This document shows, piece by piece, positions 47,028-54,346 of a stretch of DNA of 54,346 nucleotides. The position numbers and the translations under genes were made by a program. Positions within the stretch are counted from its first letter, which is position 1. Each line of letters begins with the position of its first letter. The notes below the pieces were generated by a model. The model made no database searches and was not told the origin of the DNA. It saw only the letters and a program-made list of their open reading frames with translations. Origin of the DNA: Bacteroides sp. (GTDB lineage Bacteria; Bacteroidota; Bacteroidia; Bacteroidales; Bacteroidaceae). The stretch is taken from NCBI GenBank assembly GCA_021203515.1, contig JAJQAY010000060.1, forward strand, positions 1 through 54,346. The letters run 5' to 3'.

Positions 47028-48179
47028 ATGAAGTATTATTTGATTGTCGGTGAAGCTTCCGGCGACTTGCACGCCTCCCACTTGATGGCTGCCTTGAAGG
47101 AGGAAGACCCGCAGGCGAAATTTCGCTTCTTTGGCGGTGACCTGATGGCTGCTGTCGGTGGAACGATGGTGAAGCACTACAAGGAGTTGGCCTACATGGG
47201 CTTTATTCCGGTGTTGCTGCATCTGGGCACCATCTTCGCCAACATGAAGCGTTGCAAAGAGGACATTGTGTCCTGGCAGCCGGACGTGTTGATATTGGTG
47301 GATTATCCGGGCTTTAACCTGGATATAGCCAAGTTTGTTCATGCCCATACGCATATTCCCGTCTATTATTATATCTCCCCCAAGATATGGGCGTGGAAAG
47401 AATACCGCATCAAGAATATCAAGCGGGATATGGACGAACTGTTCTCCATTCTTCCTTTTGAAGTGGAGTTCTTTGAAGGGAAGCATCACTATCCGATACA
47501 CTATGTAGGCAATCCTACGATGGATGAGGTAACTGCGTTCCGAGCTACTTATACGGAGACACCGGAGGAATTTATGCAGGCTAACGGTCTTTCCCGAAAG
47601 CCGATTATAGCCTTGTTGGCAGGGAGTCGTAAGCAGGAAATTAAGGATAATCTGCCTGATATGCTTCGTGCGGCCTCCTCTTTCCCCGAGTATCAGTTGA
47701 TCCTGGCGGGTGCTCCGGGCATTTCGCCCGAATATTATAAAAAGTATCTGGGTGAGGCCGATGTGAAAATCATCTTTAACCGGACGTTCTCCCTGCTCAG
47801 CCATGCTGAGGCGGCACTGGTCACTTCGGGGACGGCCACGCTGGAAACTGCATTGTTTCGTGTGCCGCAGGCGGTGTGCTATCATACTCCGATAGGCAAG
47901 GTTATCGCTTTTCTGAGGCGGCATATCCTGAAAGTCAGGTATATATCTTTGGTAAACCTGATTGCCGACCGTGAGGTGGTGAAGGAACTGGTGGCAGACA
48001 CGATGACGGTGGAACAGATACGGGCAGAACTGCAACGTATACTATATAATAAGGAATATCGCCGACAGATGCTCGACGGATATGAATATATGGCCTCCCG
48101 TCTGGGTGAGGCGGGTGCTCCCAAGCGGGCGGCTCGCGAGATGACGGAATTGCTTACGAAGGTGTGCCGAAATGGCTAG
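47028..48179 (+). CDS. lpxB: Lipid-A-disaccharide synthase
   Basis: A 383-residue GT19 glycosyltransferase that joins UDP-diacylglucosamine and lipid X to form the lipid A disaccharide at the inner membrane. It shows YYLIVGEASGDLHASHL (about 4-20), YISPKIWAWKEYRIK, YVGNPTMDEV and the C-terminal ATSGTATLETAL-type motif (VTSGTATLETALF). The frame begins with TTG at 46980, inside a repeat, so the ATG at 47028 (MKYYLIVGEASGD) is chosen. Complete. A 35-bp-stem hairpin follows the stop. Confidence 0.95.
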   Translation: MKYYLIVGEASGDLHASHLMAALKEEDPQAKFRFFGGDLMAAVGGTMVKHYKELAYMGFIPVLLHLGTIFANMKRCKEDIVSWQPDVLILVDYPGFNLDIAKFVHAHTHIPVYYYISPKIWAWKEYRIKNIKRDMDELFSILPFEVEFFEGKHHYPIHYVGNPTMDEVTAFRATYTETPEEFMQANGLSRKPIIALLAGSRKQEIKDNLPDMLRAASSFPEYQLILAGAPGISPEYYKKYLGEADVKIIFNRTFSLLSHAEAALVTSGTATLETALFRVPQAVCYHTPIGKVIAFLRRHILKVRYISLVNLIADREVVKELVADTMTVEQIRAELQRILYNKEYRRQMLDGYEYMASRLGEAGAPKRAAREMTELLTKVCRNG

Positions 48180-48185
48180 TACATT

Positions 48186-48268
48186 ATCTTTTAGACGCGG
48201 ATAAAGCGGATTAAGCGGATAAATTAAGAAAAAATCCGCTTAATCCGCTTTATCCGCGTCTAAAAGAT
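48186..48268. repeat. Long hairpin built of GCGGATWAA-type units after lpxB
   Basis: Perfect 35-bp arms (48186-48220 and 48234-48268) with a 13-nt loop. Each arm has three GCGGAT units. It begins seven bases after the lpxB stop and has no T-tract of the usual kind. Confidence 0.88.
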
Positions 48269-48404
48269 GTGATTATGTCAGTCCTTTTTCATTTCGACAC
48301 ACCCTCATACTTCGCCTATAAATAAGTTAACTCAGAGATATTACCAAAACTATTCTCCTTCTCCTTCAGGGGAACGAGGGGTGCGATTTCTTGTTAAAAC
48401 TTCC

Positions 48405-48432
48405 AAAGCCGGTGCAGTAAATGCCCGGCTTT
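48405..48432 (+). terminator. Terminator-like hairpin before the NigD-like gene
   Basis: AAAGCCGG (48405-48412) pairs with CCGGCTTT (48425-48432) with a 12-nt loop. It is followed by TGTATTTC, a weak T tract. It may end transcripts from lpxB. Confidence 0.4.
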
Positions 48433-48472
48433 TGTATTTCTTAGACAGAAACAAAAGAAAAAAACTGAGATT

Positions 48473-49209
48473 ATGAAAAAACTACATTGGCTGTTTATGG
48501 CAGTATGCCTGGCTGTGATGCCTGCTTTACAATCGTGTGATAATAACGACGGATACTCGCTCGGTAGTTTTACTCCTCCTTTGTGGGCTACGGTGCGGGT
48601 GACGGGAAATGCTTTCTATCTGGACTGTGATGTCTGGGGAATGCTGTGGCTCGTAAATACGAACTTGTATTGGTACGAACCGGTAGACGGAAAGCGAGTG
48701 ATTACAATCTTCAATCCTTTATCTGATGAATTTAGCGGTTTCGACCATGCAGTGCAGATATTGCACATTAATGATGTGTTGACCAAAGAGGTTGAACATT
48801 GACTCCGGAGACTGAGGAAGAGTTTGGCGATGACCCTGTGCTTATCGGTAAAGGGGATGTTGGCATCAGTGGTGGCTATATGAATATTCTCTTCAAGCAG
48901 AACCTGCCTTCCAAGACTAAACATCGTATCAGCCTTGTCCGCCCGCAGGACGACAATGCGCTGTATGCAGAAGACGGATATATACATCTGGAACTTCGCT
49001 ATAATAATTATGGTGATCAGACGGGAGTTCGCAAACCCGGTGCCGTATCTTATAATCTGAATAGCTTAAATGTTACTTCCGAAACAAAAGGTATCAAACT
49101 GAAACTGAACTCTGAGGTGAATGGAGAGGTTGAACTGACATTCAACCTGGAGCATTCGGGAGAGAATTTGGAGAAGGCGGGAGGAGACTTGGATTTGTCG
49201 AAGATGTAG
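48473..49209 (+). pseudogene. NigD-like lipoprotein, one-base frameshift
   Basis: Two frames (48473-48802 and 48799-49209) join into a 245-residue protein if one T is restored in the TT at 48799-48800 (HLTPETEEEFGDDP). It has a lipoprotein signal (MKKLHWLFMAVCLAVMPALQSC, Cys22), an OB-like N-terminal domain and a C-terminal beta-sandwich (YMNILFKQNLPSKTKHRISLV), as in Bacteroides NigD-like proteins; a founding member is linked to a bacteriocin/immunity-type cluster, but most members have no known job. The two parts are otherwise intact. Convergent with cdsA. Confidence 0.8.
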
Positions 49210-49262
49210 TTGAAGTAAGTAATCGGGGATGCAGTTGAAGTAAGTTATAGGTACTATCTCAA

Positions 49263-49394
49263 TTCTCCTCCTCCCGGGAGGAGGAGAACCCGTAGGGGGA
49301 GGTGATAGGAAAGAATAAAATTCCTATTATAAAAGGACTTCTTTTCTTACCTACCACCCCGCCTTTCAGGCACCCCTCCTCCCGGGAGGAGGGG
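49263..49394. repeat. Pair of CCTCCCGGGAGG palindromes between NigD-like gene and cdsA
   Basis: A 26-bp perfect palindrome (49263-49288, core CTCCTCCCGGGAGGAG) and a 22-bp one (49373-49394, core CCTCCTCCCGGGAGGAGG) face each other across about 85 bp. The sequences between the two, GGGGGAGGTGATAGGAAAG-like and CTTTTCTTACCTACCACCCC-like, are also inverted relatives, so the whole is one large nested inverted repeat. Confidence 0.85.
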
Positions 49395-49411
49395 AGTTAA
49401 GATAGTATTCT

Positions 49412-50254
49412 TTATTTGAACATCGTCAATACATACAGATAAACCACTGCTGCCGGAATAGCCATCAATGCACTGTCGAAACGGTCGAGCATCCCGCCAT
49501 GTCCCGGCAGTATATTTCCGGAGTCTTTAATCCCCAGTTGGCGCTTCATCAGCGACTCTGTCAAGTCGCCCCACGTGCCGAAGATGACAACAACGACCGC
49601 CAGTCCTGCCCATTGCCACATAGACATGAAGTCGAAGAAGTGGGCGAACGCAAAGGAAGAAGCAATCGAAAATACTCCTCCGCCTATACTTCCTTCCCAT
49701 GATTTCTTCGGAGAGATACGTTCGAACAAACGGCGCTTGCCGATTAAGGAACCTACGCAATAAGCTCCCGTATCGCTCAGCCAGATAAATACAAAGATGG
49801 AGAGTGGCAGGATAGGATTATAGGTAACACTGCTTGCCTCCGGCGTATTCCGAAAGGCAAGTACATTCAGCAAAGCAAAAGGCAGTGCCACGTACAACTG
49901 GCTCAATGTGGAATAAGCCCAGTTGCCTATCGGGTTCTTTTTCTTCAGATACAGTTCCGTAATCATCAGATAGAGCAACAATGCCAGATATGGTAGAAAT
50001 ATGCGTGCGTCGGCAGCAGAAGTACAGAAACCCATCAATGCCAGAAACAAGTAGGCGCCACTCAAAGCAGTAATCGTCTTGTTGACGGCAACCTCACCGC
50101 TTCGGTTCACCAAATGGCCGAGCTCATGCATGCTCAATGCAGAGATAATCGTAAATAAAATCCCAAAAGAAAGGGGGCTGTAGAGAATACAGCCCACTAA
50201 TATGACTACAAATAGCACGCCTGTCACAGCACGCTGTATGAAATTGTTTTTCAA
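49412..50254 (-). CDS. cdsA: Phosphatidate cytidylyltransferase
   Basis: A 280-residue inner-membrane enzyme making CDP-diacylglycerol from CTP and phosphatidic acid, the entry point of phospholipid synthesis. Several membrane helices precede the CdsA signature SDTGAYCVGSLIGKRRLFERISPKKSWEG (about 160-188, given here only as a family match) and the C-terminal GDLTESLMKRQLGIKDSGN and GHGGMLDRFDS motifs. It is the third gene of rsfS-ftsH-cdsA; the gap from ftsH is 12 bp. Confidence 0.95.
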   Translation of the reverse strand: MKNNFIQRAVTGVLFVVILVGCILYSPLSFGILFTIISALSMHELGHLVNRSGEVAVNKTITALSGAYLFLALMGFCTSAADARIFLPYLALLLYLMITELYLKKKNPIGNWAYSTLSQLYVALPFALLNVLAFRNTPEASSVTYNPILPLSIFVFIWLSDTGAYCVGSLIGKRRLFERISPKKSWEGSIGGGVFSIASSFAFAHFFDFMSMWQWAGLAVVVVIFGTWGDLTESLMKRQLGIKDSGNILPGHGGMLDRFDSALMAIPAAVVYLYVLTMFK

Positions 50255-50266
50255 GGTCTTTCCGTT

Positions 50267-52315
50267 TTAATTTTTAGACTTAGATTCATCGGAAGAGTCT
50301 TCGCTGGTATTTTTATCCTCTTCTTCTTTTACTTCCTTCTCGGCTTCTTTGGCTTTTACGGCTACTTCTTCTTCCGCCTTCTTCAACTCTTCCGAGATTT
50401 TGCTGGCACTGATGATTTCTTCCGAGCGCGAAGCCCACGGACGTTTGCCGAAGATATGTTCCACGTCTTCTGCAAAAATCACTTCTTTGTCTATCAGCAG
50501 TTGCGCCAGTTGGTTGTGCCCTTCCTTATATTCGGACAGTATTTTCTTGGCACGGTCGTACTGTTCGTTCACCATGTGCTTCACTTCCTCGTCAATCAGT
50601 TCGGCCGTCTTTTCGCTGTACGGGCGGTTGAAAGAGTACTCATCGTTGTTGTAGTAGCAGAGATTGGGCAACTTGTCACTCATTCCCAAATAGGCAATCA
50701 TGCCATAGGCCTGCTTCGTGACACGCTCCAAGTCGTTCATCGCACCGGTGGATATTCTTCCCAGGAACAAATCTTCTGCGGCGCGTCCGCCTAGAGTGGC
50801 ACACATTTCATCCAGTATTTGCTCTTTTGTGGTGATTTGACGCTCTTCCGGCAGATACCAGGCAGCACCCAGCGCACGTCCGCGCGGCACGATTGTTACC
50901 TTAATCAGCGGATTGGCGTATTCCAGCAACCAGGAGATACTGGCATGTCCCGCCTCATGTATGGCTATGGAGCGACGTTCCGCTTCCGTAGTAATTTTCG
51001 TTTTCTTTTCCAGACCGCCTACTATTCGGTCTACGGCATCCAGGAAATCTTGCTTGCCCACGAGCTTCTTTCCATGACGGGCAGCTATCAGAACAGCTTC
51101 GTTGCAGACGTTGGCGATGTCCGCACCTGAAAATCCCGGAGTCTGGCGTGCCAGCAACTCCACATCCACCGAATTGTCTATCTTGATGGGGCGAAGATGC
51201 ACACCGAATACTTCTTTGCGTTCGTTCAGATCGGGCAAGTCCACATGGATTTGGCGGTCGAAACGTCCGGCACGCAGCAAAGCCTTGTCCAGCACGTCTA
51301 CGCGGTTGGTTGCAGCCAGAATGATAACGCCGCTGTTCGAACCGAAACCGTCCATTTCCGTCAGCAATTGGTTCAATGTATTCTCCCGTTCATCGTTGCC
51401 ACCCATAGCGGCTGCTTTGGCACGGGCACGTCCCACAGCGTCAATCTCGTCGATAAATACAATGCAAGGCGCTTTCTCTTTGGCCTGGCGGAATAAGTCT
51501 CGGACACGGGAAGCACCCACACCCACAAACATTTCCACGAAATCGGAACCTGCCAATGAGAAGAACGGTACGTTTGCTTCTCCGGCCACAGCCTTTGCCA
51601 GCAGGGTCTTACCAGTTCCCGGAGGGCCTACTAGCAAAGCACCCTTAGGTATCTTACCACCCAAATCCGTATATTTTTGCGGTTCTCTCAGGAACTCTAC
51701 AATTTCTTCTACTTCCTGTTTGGCTTCTGCCAGTCCGGCTACATCTTTAAATGTAATCTTCACCGGGGAGTTCTTCTCAAACAGTTGGGCTTTGGATTTA
51801 CCCACGCTGAAGATGCCTCCACCTCCACCGCCATTGCCACCACTCCATTTGCGGGAGATAAAAATCCAGAAGCCGATGAGGAAGGCAAAAGGTAGTATCT
51901 GCCAGAGGATAGCACCGAAGTAATTCCACTTTTTCTCGTAGCTGATGGAGCCGTCGAAGCGGGCTTCGTCCTTCTCCTTCTGCAAGAAGTTGCCCAGACT
52001 TTCGCGCGAGGGTGCTTCCGTTGTAATAAGCGGACTCTTGCCGACTCGACTTGAGTCTGCCTTGAAGACATCCGGTACATATTGCGGCTTGACGTATGCC
52101 TCTACAGAGTTGTCGTCGTAACCGACAACTTTGCTCATATAGCCGTTGCGCACATATTCCTGAAATTCGTCATAAGGAATGTTCTTGGTAGTCGTGCCAC
52201 TTTCGTTGGTGAGGTACAATCCCAGCAACATCATGGCTATAATCATATACAACCAGTTCAGATTGAACTTGGGTATATTAGTTTTCGTAGGTTTCTTATT
52301 GGCGTTATTATCCAT
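50267..52315 (-). CDS. ftsH: ATP-dependent zinc metalloprotease FtsH
   Basis: A 682-residue membrane-anchored AAA+ protease for quality control of membrane and regulatory proteins. It has two membrane segments (about 19-38 and 135-155) around a periplasmic domain, the Walker A GPPGTGKT (Lys236), the Walker B FIDEID, a second region of homology with arginine fingers (RAGRFDRQI), and the zinc site HEAGH (His453, Glu454, His457). A glycine patch (GGNGGGGGG) follows TM2. The C-terminal tail is highly charged ([15 protein letters not shown]). Complete. Starts 9 bp after rsfS. Confidence 0.97.
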   Translation of the reverse strand: MDNNANKKPTKTNIPKFNLNWLYMIIAMMLLGLYLTNESGTTTKNIPYDEFQEYVRNGYMSKVVGYDDNSVEAYVKPQYVPDVFKADSSRVGKSPLITTEAPSRESLGNFLQKEKDEARFDGSISYEKKWNYFGAILWQILPFAFLIGFWIFISRKWSGGNGGGGGGIFSVGKSKAQLFEKNSPVKITFKDVAGLAEAKQEVEEIVEFLREPQKYTDLGGKIPKGALLVGPPGTGKTLLAKAVAGEANVPFFSLAGSDFVEMFVGVGASRVRDLFRQAKEKAPCIVFIDEIDAVGRARAKAAAMGGNDERENTLNQLLTEMDGFGSNSGVIILAATNRVDVLDKALLRAGRFDRQIHVDLPDLNERKEVFGVHLRPIKIDNSVDVELLARQTPGFSGADIANVCNEAVLIAARHGKKLVGKQDFLDAVDRIVGGLEKKTKITTEAERRSIAIHEAGHASISWLLEYANPLIKVTIVPRGRALGAAWYLPEERQITTKEQILDEMCATLGGRAAEDLFLGRISTGAMNDLERVTKQAYGMIAYLGMSDKLPNLCYYNNDEYSFNRPYSEKTAELIDEEVKHMVNEQYDRAKKILSEYKEGHNQLAQLLIDKEVIFAEDVEHIFGKRPWASRSEEIISASKISEELKKAEEEVAVKAKEAEKEVKEEEDKNTSEDSSDESKSKN

Positions 52316-52324
52316 AAATCTAAA

Positions 52325-52684
52325 TTAATCGAGGTCCGGAATTTGAGTTAGTTTGGCGTCTGCCCAGAGGTGCTCCAGATTGTAAAACTCACGTGCTTCG
52401 GGCAAGAATACGTGAACCAATATGTCGGAATAGTCCATAGCTACCCATTCGGCATTACGCAATCCGTCCACTGCAGAAGGCTTGCTATCAGCACCTTTGC
52501 GCGTAAACTCCTTCACAGAATCCACAATGGCGGTTACTTGGCTGGGTGAGTTTCCTTGACAGATAACGAAATAGTTGCATATCGTATCGTCTATTTGGGT
52601 AAGGTCTGCTATGACAATTTTCTTTCCTTTTTTATCTTGAATACCTTCTGTTATTTGTTGAATTAATCTTTTCGCTTCGTTCAT
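52325..52684 (-). CDS. rsfS: Ribosomal silencing factor RsfS
   Basis: A 119-residue protein of the RsfS/Iojap family, which binds uL14 and blocks subunit joining under starvation. It shows the family segments IVIADLTQIDDTICNYFVIC (about 23-42), GNSPSQVTAI, and the C-terminal WVAMDYSDILVHVFLPEARE-like stretch. Normal length. It is the first gene of the rsfS-ftsH-cdsA operon (9-bp gap). A TATATTTG element lies 29 bp upstream of its ATG, next to the start of the divergent tRNA-Gln. Confidence 0.93.
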   Translation of the reverse strand: MNEAKRLIQQITEGIQDKKGKKIVIADLTQIDDTICNYFVICQGNSPSQVTAIVDSVKEFTRKGADSKPSAVDGLRNAEWVAMDYSDILVHVFLPEAREFYNLEHLWADAKLTQIPDLD

Positions 52685-52712
52685 TGCACATAATTAATAT
52701 TAAAACAGTTGA

Positions 52713-52740
52713 CAAATATACGTTGATTTCTTATATCAAA
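52713..52740 (-). promoter_or_regulatory. Promoter of the rsfS-ftsH-cdsA operon
   Basis: On the minus strand TTTG (52740-52737) is followed by 16 bp and TATATTTG (52720-52713). The predicted leader is about 22 nt. The spacer is a little short of the usual 19 bp. Confidence 0.45.
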
Positions 52741-52845
52741 CATGCAAAAGAAGAAAAGTCTTTCATTTTTTGTTTTTTTTAGGTGTATAATCCTTTGGGA
52801 TACGGTGGCTTATCTATTTTCAGTGAAAAAAATAACAAAATATGT

Positions 52846-52874
52846 TTTGATTTATCGAAATCTTTGTATCTTTG
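52846..52874 (+). promoter_or_regulatory. Promoter of tRNA-Gln (TTTG-N17-TATCTTTG)
   Basis: TTTG (52846-52849) is followed by 17 bp and TATCTTTG (52867-52874), an exact -7 consensus. The predicted start near 52881 is about 23 nt before the tRNA. Confidence 0.6.
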
Positions 52875-52903
52875 CAACCGCAAATCGGAAACGACTCGCT
52901 TAT

Positions 52904-52974
52904 TGGGCTATGGTGTAATGGTAACACTACAGATTCTGATCCTGTCATTCCTGGTTCGAATCCAGGTAGCCCAA
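52904..52974 (+). tRNA. tRNA-Gln (anticodon CTG)
   Basis: It folds as a cloverleaf: acceptor TGGGCTA with TAGCCCA, D stem GTGT with ACAC, anticodon arm ACAGA-TTCTGAT-CCTGT (anticodon CTG; the innermost pair is an A-C mismatch) and T arm CCTGG-TTCGAAT-CCAGG. Discriminator A; CCA not encoded. It is ended by the hairpin at 52998-53032. Confidence 0.93.
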
Positions 52975-52997
52975 CTCTCTGACAGACATTTTAAGCT

Positions 52998-53032
52998 AAA
53001 AACCCGCTAAAATCGCAATTTAGCGGGTTTTT
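52998..53032. terminator. Strong terminator after tRNA-Gln
   Basis: A 14-bp perfect stem (52998-53011 with 53019-53032; AAAAACCCGCTAAA) and a 7-nt loop, with flanking A and T tracts. Works in both directions. Confidence 0.9.
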
Positions 53033-53106
53033 CGTTTTAGAGGTTATCGTTGATAAGTTAGGAGTATTCAATTATTTTATTGTTTTTCAATACAAACAGA
53101 GAAATT

Positions 53107-54285
53107 ATGGCGAAAGAATTATCTTTGAAGTACGGCTGCAACCCTAATCAAAGGCCGGCCCGCATCTATATGCAGGAGGGGGAATTGCCTATTGAAGTGC
53201 TGAACGGACGTCCGGGCTATATCAACTTTATGGATGCCCTGAACGGTTGGCAGTTGGTGAAGGAACTGAAAGAAGCTACCGGTATGCCGGCAGCCACCTC
53301 ATTCAAACATGTTAGTCCGGCTGGTGCAGCCATCGGCCTGGAGTTGGACGAAACGATGAAGCGGATTTATTTCGTAGACGACCTGCCACTTTCACCACTC
53401 GCCAATGCCTATGTCCGTGCCCGTGGCGCCGACCGCATGTCTTCTTATGGAGACTTCATTGCCTTGAGTGATGTATGCGATGCAGCTACCGCCCGTTTTA
53501 TCAATCGGGAAGTTTCAGATGGTGTGATTGCTCCGGGCTATACCGACGAAGCACTCGAAATCCTGAAGAACAAGCGTAAGGGAACTTACAATGTAATCCG
53601 GATTGATGCAAACTATACACCGGCTCCGGTTGAACATAAAGATGTGTTTGGTATTACTTTTGAGCAGGGCCGCAATGAAATCAAGCTGAATGGCGAAGAA
53701 CTGTTTGCCAACATCCCCACTCAAAACAAGCGCTTCCCCGAAGCGGCAAAGCATGATTTGATGATTGCGCTTATCACTTTAAAATATACCCAGTCCAATT
53801 CCGTATGCTACGTTAAGGACGGACAAGCCATCGGTGTCGGTGCCGGGCAGCAAAGCCGTATCCATTGCACCCGCCTGGCAGGCAATAAAGCTGATATTTG
53901 GTATCTCCGCCAACATCCCAAAGTGCTGAACTTGCCGTGGGTAGAGAAAATCCGTCGTGCCGACCGTGATAATACCATTGATATTTACATTAGCGACGAC
54001 CACGAAGATGTACTCACTGATGGCGTTTGGCAGCAGTTCTTTACGGAAAAGCCGGAGGTGCTGACTCGCGAAGAAAAACGTGTATGGCTCGATACGTTGA
54101 AAGGTGTTTCCCTGGGCTCCGATGCATTCTTCCCGTTTGGAGATAATATTGAACGTGCACACAAAAGCGGGGTGGAATATATCGCACAAGCCGGAGGCTC
54201 CGTACGCGATGACCATGTAATCGAGACTTGCGATAAGTATGGCATTGCGATGGCATTTACGGGTATCCGCCTGTTTCATCATTAA
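53107..54285 (+). CDS. Stand-alone AICAR transformylase
   Basis: A 392-residue enzyme matching only the C-terminal AICAR-formyltransferase domain of PurH: NPNQRPARIY (about 16-25), the catalytic FKHVSPAGAAIG with Lys-His (about 67-78), FGDFIALSD-like SYGDFIALSDVCD, SNSVCYVKDGQAIGVGAGQQSRIHC and the C-terminal SDAFFPFGDNIERAHKSGVEYIAQAGGS. It formylates AICAR to FAICAR with 10-formyl-THF in purine synthesis. The MGS-like IMP cyclohydrolase domain is absent, and upstream there is a tRNA and terminator, so it is a natural single-domain protein rather than a truncation. The ATG at 53107 (MAKELSLKYGC) is chosen over an upstream in-frame start at 53080. Confidence 0.93.
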   Translation: MAKELSLKYGCNPNQRPARIYMQEGELPIEVLNGRPGYINFMDALNGWQLVKELKEATGMPAATSFKHVSPAGAAIGLELDETMKRIYFVDDLPLSPLANAYVRARGADRMSSYGDFIALSDVCDAATARFINREVSDGVIAPGYTDEALEILKNKRKGTYNVIRIDANYTPAPVEHKDVFGITFEQGRNEIKLNGEELFANIPTQNKRFPEAAKHDLMIALITLKYTQSNSVCYVKDGQAIGVGAGQQSRIHCTRLAGNKADIWYLRQHPKVLNLPWVEKIRRADRDNTIDIYISDDHEDVLTDGVWQQFFTEKPEVLTREEKRVWLDTLKGVSLGSDAFFPFGDNIERAHKSGVEYIAQAGGSVRDDHVIETCDKYGIAMAFTGIRLFHH

Positions 54286-54286
54286 T

Positions 54287-54326
54287 AAAAAAGGGACTGT
54301 CTAACAAGTTTAGCCAGTCCTTTTTT
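54287..54326. terminator. Terminator after the AICAR transformylase gene
   Basis: An imperfect stem (AAAAAAGGGACTGTCTAA with TTAGCCAGTCCTTTTTT; one bulged G and one mismatch) ending in T6. It begins two bases after the stop codon. Confidence 0.8.
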
Positions 54327-54346
54327 GCAGGCAAAAAGAAGGCTTT

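Noticed and set aside
48799..49209. Second frame of the NigD-like gene as a separate gene
   Set aside because: It begins with TTG inside the first frame, lacks a signal sequence and continues the fold of the first part.
53080..54285. AICAR transformylase as a truncated PurH pseudogene
   Set aside because: The frame starts cleanly after a terminator and is complete; the upstream DNA does not encode a broken cyclohydrolase domain.

Overview
This window is a chromosomal segment of a Bacteroidota bacterium, almost certainly a gut Bacteroides. The evidence is a SusC/SusD polysaccharide locus, NigD-like and BIG2-like surface lipoproteins, DUF3822, DUF5683 and HU-like genes typical of Bacteroidales, and repeated use of the Bacteroides promoter signature TAnnTTTG a short way upstream of start codons. 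Nothing points to a plasmid, phage or conjugative element; most genes are core.

Layout. 61-7088: a Bcr/CflA-type drug exporter, a small macro-like protein, an AspT/YidE-type transporter, a DUF2721 membrane protein and a tricorn-like periplasmic S41 protease. 7258-18573: a polysaccharide utilisation locus made of a membrane-spanning LuxR-type sensor-regulator, SusC, SusD, a GH144-type lipoprotein glucanase and a GH3 beta-glucosidase. This enzyme pair suggests beta-1,2-glucan (sophoro-oligosaccharide) use. 18645-29773: tRNA-Pro, aroB, an outer-membrane barrel protein, cardiolipin synthase, rsmD with DUF3822, a RecD-like helicase and a lipoprotein. 29774-33083: a repeat-rich low-coding stretch and a broken MBOAT/SGNH O-acylation gene pair. 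33084-44699: alaS, a membrane protein, an M23 peptidase with a MerR regulator, and a run of parA, parB, DUF5683, mltD and rel. 44932-54285: HU-like protein, DUF456, surE-lpxB, a NigD-like lipoprotein, the rsfS-ftsH-cdsA operon, tRNA-Gln and a stand-alone AICAR transformylase.

Two themes stand out. First, five otherwise intact genes are interrupted. Four lose one base (near 6566, 7636, 30839 and 48798), each explicable as one base lost from a homopolymer run, and one has a TGG-to-TGA stop (32519-32521). AlaS also carries leucine where the GPCGPC motif has proline. Residual sequencing or assembly error is the simplest reading, although the adjacent MBOAT and SGNH genes could be truly decaying. 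Second, the intergenic regions are rich in long palindromes built from short tandem oligomers (7-mers, 10-mers), and there are two arrays with the same 22-bp period. A 21-bp core, GCACAAGATGCCATCTTGTGC, occurs at two sites about 27 kb apart.

I found no CRISPR array, no intact transposase, no phage gene and no strong evidence of a wholly new protein system. The most unusual material is the non-coding repeat architecture, one candidate small RNA and one MITE-like element.
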